Of a stretch of 64,000 nt of DNA, positions 1 to 8,533 are shown one piece after another. The notes under the pieces were generated by a model. It was not told where the DNA came from and did no database searches. It saw only the letters and a program-made list of their open reading frames with translations. The stretch spans positions 3,178,501-3,242,500 of the forward strand of contig NZ_CP061718.1 in assembly GCF_014764365.1 (NCBI RefSeq), in the 5' to 3' direction. The position numbers and the translations under genes are program-made. The stretch is from Roseococcus microcysteis (GTDB lineage: Bacteria; Pseudomonadota; Alphaproteobacteria; Acetobacterales; Acetobacteraceae). Numbering within the stretch: the stretch's first letter is position 1; each line of letters starts with the position of its first letter.

Positions 1-294
1 AGCCCCGACCCCGATCGCCCCGCGACCCACGACCTCGGCGGAAACCCGCGCTTCCGCTGCACCCCCGTCGAGCCCGATGACGACGCGCCGCCCAGCGATT
101 TCGACAAGCGGGTGGACGCCGTGCGCTCGGTCCTGCGGGAGAAGGGCTTGTTCACCGTGGACGAGATGCGCTTCAACATCGAGGCGCTGCATGAAACCGA
201 ATATTTCGGCCTGACCTATTACGAGAAATGGCTGCGTTCGGTGACGGCCGTGATGGTCCGCAAGGGTGTCATCACCTGGGAGGACATCAAGTGA
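1..294 (+). CDS. Thiocyanate hydrolase beta-like / N-terminal half of nitrile hydratase beta (5' partial)
   Basis: The reading frame is open from base 1, so the N-terminus lies outside the window. The visible 97 residues carry HDLGG near the edge, followed by the helical segment with GLTYYEKWL. This is the layout of the N-terminal domain of nitrile hydratase beta, and of the separate beta subunit of thiocyanate hydrolase (SCNase), which has HDVGG at the same place. The protein stops after this domain, so the beta chain is split into two genes here. Its stop overlaps the next start (GTGA). The subunit should pack against the cobalt subunit encoded at 604. It could instead be a three-subunit nitrile hydratase; the substrate cannot be decided from sequence. 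Confidence 0.8.
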   Translation, partial: SPDPDRPATHDLGGNPRFRCTPVEPDDDAPPSDFDKRVDAVRSVLREKGLFTVDEMRFNIEALHETEYFGLTYYEKWLRSVTAVMVRKGVITWEDIK

Positions 295-602
295 GCCACG
301 GCGTGCACGACACCGCCCAGGCCCGCTTCGCCCCCGGCGCGCGGGTGCGGGTGAAGCCTGGCCGGCCGGAGCGCATCGCGCCCATGCATCTGCGCACCCC
401 GCATTACGTGCGCGGGCGCGAGGGGGTGGTGGCGCGCGCGCTGGGCCGCTTCCCCAACCCCGAGGATCTGGCCTTCGGCCGCCCGGGCGAGCCGCGCATC
501 CTCTACCATGTCGAATTCGACCAACCCCCCGTCTGGGGCGAGGGCGAGGCCGGCGACACCGTGCTGATCGAGATCTTCGAACATTGGCTGGAGGAAGCCT
601 GA
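291..602 (+). CDS. Thiocyanate hydrolase alpha-like / C-terminal half of nitrile hydratase beta
   Basis: A 103-residue protein corresponding to the SH3-like C-terminal domain of nitrile hydratase beta. It includes the FAPGARVRVK start of the barrel, the HLRTPHYVRGREG segment and a C-terminal EIFEHWLEE helix. In ordinary nitrile hydratases this domain is fused to the N-terminal one; in SCNase it is the separate alpha subunit. The start is GTG at 291, overlapping the upstream stop by four bases, so the two are translationally coupled. Gene order (beta, alpha, gamma) matches the known scnABC order. The RxxPxY region supplies arginine contacts to the metal-site cysteine oxides in the family. Confidence 0.82.
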   Translation: MSHGVHDTAQARFAPGARVRVKPGRPERIAPMHLRTPHYVRGREGVVARALGRFPNPEDLAFGRPGEPRILYHVEFDQPPVWGEGEAGDTVLIEIFEHWLEEA

Positions 603-603
603 C

Positions 604-1206
604 ATGGCCGGAACCCCGCTGCCCGAGAGCGTCGAACTCCTGGACAAGCTCGTCGCCGCGCTCAAGCGCCGCGGCGTGCTGGTGGAGGAGGACATCCAGC
701 GCTGCCAGACCCAGGCCGAGCGCGCGAAGCCCGAGACCGGCGCCCGCATGGTGGCCCGCGCCTGGCTGGACCCCGAATTCCGCACCCTGATGCTGCGCGA
801 CGGCACCGCCGCCGCCGAGAGCTTCGGCGTGGCCATGAAGGGCGCGCCCCCGCTGGGCGTGCTGGAAGACACGGACCGGCTGCACCACCTGGTCGTGTGC
901 ACGCTGTGCTCCTGCTATCCGCGCGCGGTCATCGGCTACCCGCCGCATTGGTACAAATCCGCCGCCTATCGCGCGCGGGCGGTGCGTGAACCCCGCGCCG
1001 TGCTGGCCGAATTCGGCACGGTGCTGCCCGCCGGCGTGCAGGTGCGCGTGGTGGACAGCACGGCCGACTACCGCTGGATGGTCCTGCCCACCCGTCCCCC
1101 CGGCACCGAGGGATGGAGCGAGGAGGAACTTGCCGCCATCGTCACGCGGGATTGCCTGGTGGGGGTGACCCTGCCGCAGGCGGAGAAGCGTCAAGCCGCG
1201 GCGTGA
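604..1206 (+). CDS. Cobalt-site subunit of nitrile hydratase / thiocyanate hydrolase (alpha/gamma type)
   Basis: A 200-residue catalytic subunit. The metal claw CTLCSC lies at residues 99-104 (Cys99, Cys102, Cys104); Thr after the first Cys is the cobalt-type signature (iron enzymes have Ser). The claw is followed by YPR rather than the YPW usual in cobalt nitrile hydratases, and the C-terminal part has GTEGW and TRDCLVGV. As I recall the family, YPR and TRDCL are features of SCNase gamma. Inference: a cobalt thiocyanate hydrolase or close relative, converting thiocyanate (or a small nitrile) by hydration. The start ATG lies one base after the preceding stop. No metallochaperone/activator gene is visible in the window. 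Confidence 0.85.
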   Translation: MAGTPLPESVELLDKLVAALKRRGVLVEEDIQRCQTQAERAKPETGARMVARAWLDPEFRTLMLRDGTAAAESFGVAMKGAPPLGVLEDTDRLHHLVVCTLCSCYPRAVIGYPPHWYKSAAYRARAVREPRAVLAEFGTVLPAGVQVRVVDSTADYRWMVLPTRPPGTEGWSEEELAAIVTRDCLVGVTLPQAEKRQAAA

Positions 1207-2534
1207 GCAGTACCGATGCCGATGGCCTGCCCCCCGGACGGCGGGGGCTGGCCTCGGCCTGCATTGCCGCCGGCATCACCGTCACCGTGCTGGACGCGGC
1301 GATGCTCAACATCGCCCTGCCCTCGGCCGCCGCCGATCTCGGCCTGACGCCGGCCGAGGCGGTCTGGATCGTCAACGCCTATCAGATCGTGGTGGTGGGC
1401 ACGCTGATCCCCATGGCGGCGCTGGGCGAGATCTTCGGCTTCCGCCGCGTCTGGGCCTGGGGGCTGCTGGTCTTCTCGCTGGCGGCCATGGTGTGCTCGG
1501 TCGCGCCCAGCTTCGAGGCGCTGCTGGCCGCGCGCATGGTGCAGGGGCTGGGCAGCGCCGCGGTGATGAGCCTGACGGCGGGGCTGGTCCGCCACACCTA
1601 CCCGGCGGCGCAGCTGGGCCGTGCCATCGGGGTGAATTCCATGACGGTGGGGCTGGCCTCGGCCGCCGGGCCGTCGTTGGGGGCGGCCGTGCTGGCGGTG
1701 GCGCCCTGGCCGGCCGTGTTCATCGCGCACATCCCCATGGGGCTGGCGGCGCTGGTCTTCGGGCTGAAATTGCTGCCGCGCGTGCCGGGGCGGCGGCGGC
1801 CCTTCGACATCACGGCCGCCGCGCTGAACGTGGCCGCCTTCGGCCTGGTCTTCCTTGGCATGGATCTGCTGTTGCACGCGCCCTGGGTGGCGGTGCCGGC
1901 GCTGCTGGGGGGCATGCTCTGCGCCGCCGCGCTGGTACGGCTGGAGATGGCGCGGCCCGTGCCGCTGCTGCCGCTGGACCTGCTGCGGATCCGGGTGGTG
2001 CGGTTTGCCGTCTCGGCCTCGGTGCTGATGTTCGCGGCGCATATGCTGCTGGTGATCAGCCTGCCCTTCCACCTCTCGGCGGCGGGGTTCAGCCCGGTGC
2101 AGATCGGCATGATCATCACCCCCTATCCGCTGGCGGTGGGCTTGCTCGGCCCCATCGCGGGGCGCTGGGCGGACCGGGCCAATTCCACCCTGACCTGCGT
2201 GCTGGGCGGGGTGTTCCTGGCCACCGCGCTGGTGATCCTGGCCCTGGTGCCGCCGAGCATGGTCTGGGCCGTCTGCGGGGCGCTGCTGCTGGCGGGGGTG
2301 GGCTTCGCCGGTTTCCAGTCGCCCAACAACCGGGCGATGCTCTCAGCCGCCCCGCGCGCGCGGGCGGGCAGCGCGGGGGGCATGCAGGCCACGGCGCGGG
2401 TGCTGGGGCAGAGCACCGGCGCCGTCACCGCCGCCGCCTGCTTCACCCTGGCGGGGCCGTGGCTGGGCTTTCTCTGCGGGGTGGCGTTCGCGCTGGCGTC
2501 CAGCACGCTGAGCCTGGTGCGGGGGCGCGGTTAG
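1203..2534 (+). CDS. MFS drug/metabolite efflux transporter (DHA2-like)
   Basis: About 443 residues, almost entirely hydrophobic, with 12-14 predicted membrane segments. Family motifs include LDAAMLNIALP in TM1 (motif D1-like), a GEIFGFRRVW loop 2-3 (motif A variant) and the MVQGLGSAAVMS segment in TM4-5. The start is taken as GTG at 1203 because it overlaps the gamma-subunit stop (GTGA) and gives a short cytoplasmic N-terminus; the frame stays open further upstream but would overlap the enzyme gene. Coupling to the hydratase genes suggests that it moves the substrate or product. This is inference from position; the sequence does not reveal substrate. Confidence 0.8.
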   Translation: MSSTDADGLPPGRRGLASACIAAGITVTVLDAAMLNIALPSAAADLGLTPAEAVWIVNAYQIVVVGTLIPMAALGEIFGFRRVWAWGLLVFSLAAMVCSVAPSFEALLAARMVQGLGSAAVMSLTAGLVRHTYPAAQLGRAIGVNSMTVGLASAAGPSLGAAVLAVAPWPAVFIAHIPMGLAALVFGLKLLPRVPGRRRPFDITAAALNVAAFGLVFLGMDLLLHAPWVAVPALLGGMLCAAALVRLEMARPVPLLPLDLLRIRVVRFAVSASVLMFAAHMLLVISLPFHLSAAGFSPVQIGMIITPYPLAVGLLGPIAGRWADRANSTLTCVLGGVFLATALVILALVPPSMVWAVCGALLLAGVGFAGFQSPNNRAMLSAAPRARAGSAGGMQATARVLGQSTGAVTAAACFTLAGPWLGFLCGVAFALASSTLSLVRGRG

Positions 2535-2538
2535 CCGC

Positions 2539-3116
2539 TCAGAGAAGCCGCAGCGCGGCGAACCCCCCACCAGCAGCACCACAAACAGAGAAAACATCAG
2601 CCCCAGCCGCTTCTCGATGAATTGCTGGATGGGCGGGCCGAACTTCCACAGCAGCGCCGCCACCAGGAAGAAGCGCAGCCCCCTTGCGGCGATGCTCGCC
2701 ACGATGAAGACCGGCAGCGACAGCGCCGTGGCGCCCGAGAGGATGGTGATGACCTTGTAGGGGAAGGGCGTCACCCCCGCGATCAGCACCGCCCAGGCGC
2801 CCCACTCATTGTAATGGCTGGAGAAGTCCTCGAAATACGCCGCCTTGCCGTAGAATTCCAGCACCGGCCGCCCCAGCGTCTCGAACATGCCGTAGCCGAT
2901 GAAATACCCGGCCACACCCCCCAGCACCGAGGCCACCAGCGCCACCCCCGCGATCACGAAGGCGCGCGAGGGTCGGGCGATGATCATCGGGATCATCAGC
3001 ACATCGGGCGGGATGGGAAAGACGGAGCTTTCCAGGAAGGACACCACCGCCAGCGCCCAGAGCGCATGCGGCGTGCGCGCGAGCGAAAGCGTCCAGTCGT
3101 AGAGGCTGCGAATCAT
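2539..3116 (-). CDS. DedA/YqaA-family membrane protein, apparent frameshift at the 3' end
   Basis: The N-terminal 180 residues are a clear SNARE-associated/DedA-type membrane protein (YqaA subgroup): FLESSVFPIPPDVLMIP, the GGVAGYFIGY segment and GVTPFPYKVITILSG. Family members end shortly after the last hydrophobic segment. Here the frame runs on for about 70 charged, low-complexity residues antisense to the upstream MFS gene. Adding one G to the G-run on the coding strand (C-run 2563-2568) restores GGFAALRLL and a stop at 2539, giving 192 residues. The coordinates given assume this correction. Either a sequencing/assembly error or a real frameshift. Role in the family: lipid/membrane homeostasis transporters. 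Confidence 0.75.
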
Positions 3117-3218
3117 CCCTGGGCCTTACCATTGAAGGCAGGCCGCACGCCATGCCGGGCGGCGCTGACAAATGCCCCGCGCCCGGCCTATCCTGCCCCC
3201 AACACAGGAGGACATGCC

Positions 3219-4691
3219 ATGCTCGACGCCACCGCGAAGCTGCCGCTGAAGGACCCCTCGCTGTTCCGCGAGGCCAACCTCATCAACGGCGAATGGGTCC
3301 AGGCCGACAGCGGCAAGACCGTCGCCGTCCGCAACCCCGCCACGGGCGAGGTCATCGGCCATGTCCCCGCCATGGGCACCGCCGAGACGCGCCGCGCCAT
3401 CGAGGCCGCGCACGCCGCCTTCGGCGCCTGGCGCAAGCTGCTGGCCAAGGAACGCGCCGCCATCCTGCGCCGCCTGCATGACCTGATGCACGCGAATGCC
3501 GATGACCTCGCCGCCATCATGACGGCCGAGCAGGGCAAGCCGCTGGCCGAGGCCAAGGGCGAGGTGGCCTATTCCGCGAGCTTCCTCGAATGGTTCGCCG
3601 AGGAAGCCAAGCGCGTCTATGGCGACACCATCCCCCACAACGCCCAGGGCCGCCGCGTGATCGTGCTGAAGGAGCCGATCGGCGTCTTCGCCGCCATCAC
3701 GCCCTGGAATTTTCCGAGTGCGATGATCACCCGCAAGGCCGGCCCGGGCTGGGCCGCGGGCTGCACGGGCGTGATCCGGCCCGCCAGCCAGACGCCCTTC
3801 TCGGCGCTGGCGCTCGGCGTGCTGGCCGAGCGCGCGGGGATGCCGCCCGGGGTGTGCAACGTCATCACCGGCCCGGCCTCGGAGACGGGGAAGGAGCTGA
3901 CCTCCAACCCGCTGGTGCGGAAGTTCAGCTTCACCGGCTCGACCGAGGTGGGGCGCACCCTGCTCGCGCAATGCGCCACCACGGTGAAGAAGACCAGCAT
4001 GGAGCTGGGCGGCAACGCGCCCTTCCTGGTGTTCGACGATGCGGACCTGGATGCCGCGGTGCAGGGCGTGATGGCGTCCAAGTACCGCAACACCGGGCAG
4101 ACCTGCGTCTGCGCCAACCGCATCCTGGTCCAGGCCGGCGTCTATGACGCCTTCGCGGCCAAGCTGAAGGTGGCGGTGGAAGGGCTGAAGGTCGGCAATG
4201 GGATGGAGCCGGGTGTCACGCAAGGCCCGCTCATCAACGCCGATGCGGTGGCGAAGGTGGAGGAACACATCAGCGACGCCACCTCCAAGGGCGCCAAGGT
4301 GCTGACCGGCGGCAAGCGTCACGGCAATGGCGGCAATTTCTTCGAGCCCACCATCCTGACCGGCGTGCCCGCCGGCGCGCTCTGCTTCCGCGAGGAAACC
4401 TTCGGCCCCGTGGCGCCGCTGTTCCGCTTCGAGACGGAGGAGGAGGGCATCGCACTCGCCAATGACAGCGAATTCGGCCTGGCCGCCTATTTCTACGCGC
4501 GCGATGTGGGCCGCATCTTCCGCGTGGCCGAGGCGCTGGAGAGCGGCATCATCGGCATCAACGAGGGCATCATCTCCACCGAGGTGGCGCCCTTCGGCGG
4601 CGTGAAGCAGTCCGGGCTGGGCCGCGAGGGCAGCAAATACGGCATCGAGGACTACCTCGAGATCAAGTACCTCGCGATGGGCGGCCTCTGA
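3219..4691 (+). CDS. NAD(P)-dependent succinate-semialdehyde dehydrogenase-like aldehyde dehydrogenase
   Basis: 490 residues, full length for the GabD class of aldehyde dehydrogenases. TPWNFPSAMITRKAGP is the cofactor-binding stretch, MELGGNAPFLVFDDADLD carries the general base Glu (about residue 262), and GQTCVCANR carries the catalytic Cys (about residue 296). One oddity: the nearly invariant Lys of the KPASQTP cofactor motif is Arg here (VIRPASQTP, about residue 187), a conservative but uncommon change. The start follows an AGGAG ribosome site at 3206-3210. The dioxygenase gene follows after five bases, suggesting the pair oxidises a semialdehyde derived from ring cleavage or a related intermediate. 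The substrate is not certain. Confidence 0.85.
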   Translation: MLDATAKLPLKDPSLFREANLINGEWVQADSGKTVAVRNPATGEVIGHVPAMGTAETRRAIEAAHAAFGAWRKLLAKERAAILRRLHDLMHANADDLAAIMTAEQGKPLAEAKGEVAYSASFLEWFAEEAKRVYGDTIPHNAQGRRVIVLKEPIGVFAAITPWNFPSAMITRKAGPGWAAGCTGVIRPASQTPFSALALGVLAERAGMPPGVCNVITGPASETGKELTSNPLVRKFSFTGSTEVGRTLLAQCATTVKKTSMELGGNAPFLVFDDADLDAAVQGVMASKYRNTGQTCVCANRILVQAGVYDAFAAKLKVAVEGLKVGNGMEPGVTQGPLINADAVAKVEEHISDATSKGAKVLTGGKRHGNGGNFFEPTILTGVPAGALCFREETFGPVAPLFRFETEEEGIALANDSEFGLAAYFYARDVGRIFRVAEALESGIIGINEGIISTEVAPFGGVKQSGLGREGSKYGIEDYLEIKYLAMGGL

Positions 4692-4696
4692 CCCCC

Positions 4697-5557
4697 ATGC
4701 GCGACTTCGACGAGGCCAGCATCACCGACGCGGTGCTGGCCCGCTTCGACCAGACGCCCGACCCGCGCCTGCGCCAGGTGATGCAGGCCCTGGTGCGCCA
4801 TTTGCACGGCTTCGTGCGCGAGGTGGAGCCGAGCTTCGAGGAATGGCAGGCGGCCATCGCCTTCCTCACGCAGACCGGGCAGACATGCGACGACAAGCGG
4901 CAGGAATTCATCCTGCTGTCGGACACGCTGGGCGTGTCCATGCTGGTGGACGCCATCAACCACCGCCTGCCGGAGGGGGCCACGCCCACCACGGTCCTCG
5001 GCCCCTTCCATGTGGCGGGTGTGGCGGAGAAGCCGCTCGGCAGCGTGCTGGCGAATGGCGTGGACGGCGAGCGGCTGCACGTCTCGGGCCAGGTGACGAG
5101 CGCCGATGGCACGAAGCTGGCGGGCGCGCTGCTGGACATCTGGCATTCGGATGCGGAGGGCTTCTACGACGTGCAGCGCGCCGAGGGCCCGGTGCCGGAG
5201 CTGCGCGCCTGCTTCCGCACCGATGCCGAGGGGCGCTTCCACTTCTGGACCATCACCCCCACCGCCTATCCGGTGCCGACCGATGGGCCGGTGGGCGCCA
5301 TGCTGCAGGCCACCGGCCGCCACCCCATGCGACCCGCCCATGTGCACTTCATGATCAGCGCGCCCGGCCACGAGACGCTGGTGACGCATGTCTTCGCCGA
5401 GGGCGATGAATACCTGGACAGCGACGCGGTCTTCGGCGTGAAGGACGCGCTGGTGGTGCCCTTCGCGCCGCAGCCGCCGGGTGTCGCGCCCGACGGCACG
5501 GTGTTGGACGCGCCCTGGCGTACCCTGCGCTACGATTTCGCGTTGAAACGAGTCTAG
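4697..5557 (+). CDS. Intradiol ring-cleavage dioxygenase (catechol/hydroxyquinol 1,2-dioxygenase-like)
   Basis: 286 residues with an N-terminal helical dimerisation/lipid-binding domain (about 1-100) and a beta-sandwich catalytic domain. All four non-haem Fe(III) ligands can be identified: Tyr157 (EGFYDVQ), Tyr191 (TAYPVP), His215 and His217 (AHVHF). The enzyme inserts both atoms of O2 between the two hydroxyls of a catechol or hydroxyquinol, giving a muconate or maleylacetate. The LGPFHV motif and length fit hydroxyquinol dioxygenase better than catechol dioxygenase, but this is a weak call. It overlaps the convergent dctM gene so that both TAG stops share one CTAG. Confidence 0.87.
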   Translation: MRDFDEASITDAVLARFDQTPDPRLRQVMQALVRHLHGFVREVEPSFEEWQAAIAFLTQTGQTCDDKRQEFILLSDTLGVSMLVDAINHRLPEGATPTTVLGPFHVAGVAEKPLGSVLANGVDGERLHVSGQVTSADGTKLAGALLDIWHSDAEGFYDVQRAEGPVPELRACFRTDAEGRFHFWTITPTAYPVPTDGPVGAMLQATGRHPMRPAHVHFMISAPGHETLVTHVFAEGDEYLDSDAVFGVKDALVVPFAPQPPGVAPDGTVLDAPWRTLRYDFALKRV

Positions 5558-6873
5558 CCCACCAGCGCCGTCGCGATCGCCGGCACGAAGGCGATCAGCA
5601 CGAGTGCCGCGCCCATCACCAGCACATAGGGCAGGGCGCCGGCGAAGATGGTCTCCACGCCCACCCTTGGGTCGCCCAATGTGGCTTTCACGGTGAAGAC
5701 CGAGATGCCGAAGGGCGGCGTCAGCAGCCCCATCTCGACCGCGATGATGACCATGATGCCGAAATGGATCAGGTCGAACCCCATGGCCTGCGCGATGGGC
5801 GCGCCGATGGGCACCATGATCAGCAGGATGGAGGTGCTGTCCAGGATCATGCCCATCAGCAGCACGATGACCACGAAGGCGGCCAGGAAGCCGTAGGGGC
5901 CGAGGCCCATCGTTTCCACCATCTCGCCGATGGCCTGGGGCACGCCCGCCATGGAGAGCATGCGCGAATAGAGGCTCGCCGCGATCAGCAGGAAGAGGAT
6001 GGAGGCCGAGACCAGCCCCGTCTCGCGCAGCACCCGCCAGAATTTCGGCCAATCGAGCTGCCGCCGCGCCAGCGCGATGACCAGCGCGCCGGCCGCACCC
6101 ACCGCGCCGGCCTCGGTCGGCGTGAAGAAGCCGCTGTAGAGCCCGCCCAGGATCAGCACGACCAGCAGCAGGATGGGCACGGCCTTGGCCACCATCTCGC
6201 CCGCCGGCATGTCGCGCTCCGGCACCGCGGGCGCGGGGGCGGCGGCGGTCATGATCCGGTGCGGGAAGAAGGCGGCGCGCACCCAGATCAGCGCCACGAA
6301 GCCCAGCGCGATGATGATGCCGGGCAGGATGCCAGCCACGAACATGCGGCCGATGGAAACCTCGGCCAGCACGCCATAGACGATCATCAGCAGGGAGGGC
6401 GGGATCAGCATGCCCAGGATGGAGCTGCCCGCCACCGTGCCCGTGGCGAAGCGCATGGAATAGCCATGGCGCACCATCTCCGGCACCGCCACCTTGGTGA
6501 AGACGGCGGCGGAGGCGATGGACACCCCCGTCACCGCCGCGAAGATGGCGTTCGCCCCCACCGTCGCCATGCCAAGCCCGCCGCGCAGTCGGCGCAACAG
6601 GGCCTGCGCCACCTCGAAGGTGTCGCGCCCCACATTGGAGACGCTGACCAGCAGCCCCATCAGCACGAACAAGGGAATGGTGGCGAAGAGGTAGTCCTGG
6701 ATGCCCGAATAGGTGGACATCGCCGTGAAGCGGAAGGCCAGGTCCGGATTGTCGCGGATGAGCCACACGCCCACCGCCCCCGTGCCGATCAGCGTGATGC
6801 CGATGGGCAGGCCCAGCATGATGAGGCCCACCATGACGCCGATCAGCGTGAAGCCCAGCGTGATGTCTTCCAT
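5554..6873 (-). CDS. dctM: TRAP transporter large permease (DctM)
   Basis: 439 residues with about 12 membrane segments; typical DctM features are the PLFVLMGLLVS re-entrant region, GANAIFAAVTGVSIAS and MLIPPSLLMIVYGV. It forms the Na+-coupled transport channel with DctQ and receives substrate from the periplasmic DctP. Last gene of the minus-strand operon coxM-coxS-coxL-dctP-dctQ-dctM; only four bases separate it from dctQ. Genetic linkage to the molybdenum hydroxylase implies import of that enzyme's (probably carboxylated) substrate. Confidence 0.92.
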   Translation of the reverse strand: MEDITLGFTLIGVMVGLIMLGLPIGITLIGTGAVGVWLIRDNPDLAFRFTAMSTYSGIQDYLFATIPLFVLMGLLVSVSNVGRDTFEVAQALLRRLRGGLGMATVGANAIFAAVTGVSIASAAVFTKVAVPEMVRHGYSMRFATGTVAGSSILGMLIPPSLLMIVYGVLAEVSIGRMFVAGILPGIIIALGFVALIWVRAAFFPHRIMTAAAPAPAVPERDMPAGEMVAKAVPILLLVVLILGGLYSGFFTPTEAGAVGAAGALVIALARRQLDWPKFWRVLRETGLVSASILFLLIAASLYSRMLSMAGVPQAIGEMVETMGLGPYGFLAAFVVIVLLMGMILDSTSILLIMVPIGAPIAQAMGFDLIHFGIMVIIAVEMGLLTPPFGISVFTVKATLGDPRVGVETIFAGALPYVLVMGAALVLIAFVPAIATALVG

Positions 6874-6877
6874 GGCG

Positions 6878-7417
6878 TCAGCGTCCCCGGATGGCGCTGG
6901 GCAGCAGCGCGAGATGGGCGACGGCGCCGGCCGTCCCCCCCAGCACGATTAGCGCGCGGAAGGGCCAGGTGGGCACGGTGAAGAGGCCCTGCACGCCGAA
7001 GAATTCCCGCAGCGCCAGCGAATTCCATACGCCGGGCCAGGCCGCCCAGGCGATGAACGCCATGACGGCGGCCCCCACCAGCAGGAAGGTCACCTCCATG
7101 GCGCGGCCCAGCGCGGGTGCCGCGCGGGCGATGCGGTCTATCAGGAAGTCCGCCCGCGTCATGCGGCGCTGGTGGATGGTGGCGCCGATCTGCAGGAAGA
7201 CGATGCCCACCACCGAATGCGCCGCGATCTCGGCCACGCCCGTGATGGGCGCGTTCAGGAAGGAACGCCCGATGACGTCCGCGCAGATCAGCAGCATCAG
7301 CCCGAAGGTCCAGATGGTGCCGATGGCGGCCAGCGCATCGAGCGCGATCCGCACCGGGTCGAAGCCGGTGCGTTCGGGCGCGGCGTCGAGCGCCGCCATG
7401 TTCGTCTCATCGGCCAT
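6878..7417 (-). CDS. dctQ: TRAP transporter small permease (DctQ)
   Basis: 179 residues with four hydrophobic helices, the DctQ architecture. The segment ADVIGRSFLNAPITG followed by AEIAAHSVVGIVFLQIG is the family hallmark. The start ATG has a CAGGAGTG ribosome site. It lies between dctP and dctM in the usual P-Q-M order and should act as the membrane scaffold that stabilises DctM. Confidence 0.9.
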   Translation of the reverse strand: MADETNMAALDAAPERTGFDPVRIALDALAAIGTIWTFGLMLLICADVIGRSFLNAPITGVAEIAAHSVVGIVFLQIGATIHQRRMTRADFLIDRIARAAPALGRAMEVTFLLVGAAVMAFIAWAAWPGVWNSLALREFFGVQGLFTVPTWPFRALIVLGGTAGAVAHLALLPSAIRGR

Positions 7418-7438
7418 GGCGGCACTCCTGTCCGTGGT

Positions 7439-8509
7439 TCAGGCGGTCACTTCGCGGTCCCAATCGCGGCCGGGCGTCTGGCCCGCGCCACGGATGGCGG
7501 CGAAATAGGCGTTGAGCACATCGCGCGAGGCGGGGCCCGAGCTGCGCGCCCAGGTCTGCGCGATGTTGGGCAAGCCGCTGATCCAGCGCTGGCGCTCGGC
7601 GGGCGCGAGGGTGGTGATGATGGCGCCCTTCTGCACCATCTCCGCCTCCGCGGCCGCGATGCGCGAGGACACGTCCTGGATGTGCGCGACGGTGGAGGCC
7701 TTGCCGGCGGCCGTCATCGCGCGGCGCACGGGCTCGGGGAAGCGGCCGAAGCGCTGGCGGTTGGCCGCGATGCCGCCCACATACATCGCGCCCACATCGC
7801 ATTTGCAGATGTGCCGCGCGACCTCATAGACGCGCGTCGGCAGGATGCCCACGAAGAAGGAGAGCGCGCCCTCGGACACGCCGGTCTGGATGTCGGTGTA
7901 GTAGGTGGTCAGCGCGCCATCCACCGGCGTGGCCCCCGTGCCGGACAGCCAGTTCGCGCTGGTGCCGGGTGCGGAGATCTTGCGGTTCCGCAGGTCATCC
8001 AGCGTGCGCACCGGGAAGGTGGACCAGATGTGGTAGGTGTCCGTGATGAAGGAGGAGAGCGGCACCATGTTCAGCGAGGACCAGTTCTCGCGGATGGCCG
8101 GCACGTTCTCGTTCATCGCCTCGAAGGCGTTGGCCACCACCGCGTGGTCACCGGTGGCGAAGGGCGTGAAATAGGTGACGTTCTGGAGGGGCATGGTGCT
8201 GCCCTCCCACAGCGTGCCGACATAGCCGATGTCGGTGATGTTGTCGCGCACCGCCTCCATCGTGTCCTGGAAGCGGTAGAGCGTGCCGCCATAGGCCTCG
8301 CGCCAGTTGATGCGGTGGGTGTTGCCGTTGTCGCGCAGGAATTTTTCCGTCTCCGGCTGGAAGACGTTCTTCATCATGGACACCCAGAAGTTGGCCACCG
8401 GGTGGGATGAGGCGATGGTGACGTTCAGTGCCGTCTGCGCCTGCGAATGCACAGCGAAGAGGGGCAGGGCGGCGGCGCCGGCGGCCAGGCTGCGGCGATG
8501 GATGGACAT
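7439..8509 (-). CDS. dctP: TRAP transporter periplasmic substrate-binding protein (DctP)
   Basis: 356 residues with an N-terminal export signal (MSIHRRSLAAGAAALPLF, cleavage near SQAQ). The mature part has DctP/TAXI-like features: ASSHPVANFWV at the first strand, GYVGTLWEGSTMPLQNVTYF, and the hinge region DDLRNRKISAPGT. The family captures organic acids through an arginine-carboxylate contact; a candidate is in the LRNRK stretch. It is placed 24 bases after coxL, so uptake and MoCo oxidation are probably co-regulated. The ligand cannot be named from sequence. Confidence 0.88.
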   Translation of the reverse strand: MSIHRRSLAAGAAALPLFAVHSQAQTALNVTIASSHPVANFWVSMMKNVFQPETEKFLRDNGNTHRINWREAYGGTLYRFQDTMEAVRDNITDIGYVGTLWEGSTMPLQNVTYFTPFATGDHAVVANAFEAMNENVPAIRENWSSLNMVPLSSFITDTYHIWSTFPVRTLDDLRNRKISAPGTSANWLSGTGATPVDGALTTYYTDIQTGVSEGALSFFVGILPTRVYEVARHICKCDVGAMYVGGIAANRQRFGRFPEPVRRAMTAAGKASTVAHIQDVSSRIAAAEAEMVQKGAIITTLAPAERQRWISGLPNIAQTWARSSGPASRDVLNAYFAAIRGAGQTPGRDWDREVTA

Positions 8510-8533
8510 GTTTCTTTCCTCCCGTTCCCGGCG

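Noticed and set aside
2343..2538. Charged C-terminal extension of the DedA-type protein
   Set aside because: It is antisense to the MFS gene and disappears when one G is restored, so it is not annotated as a real domain.
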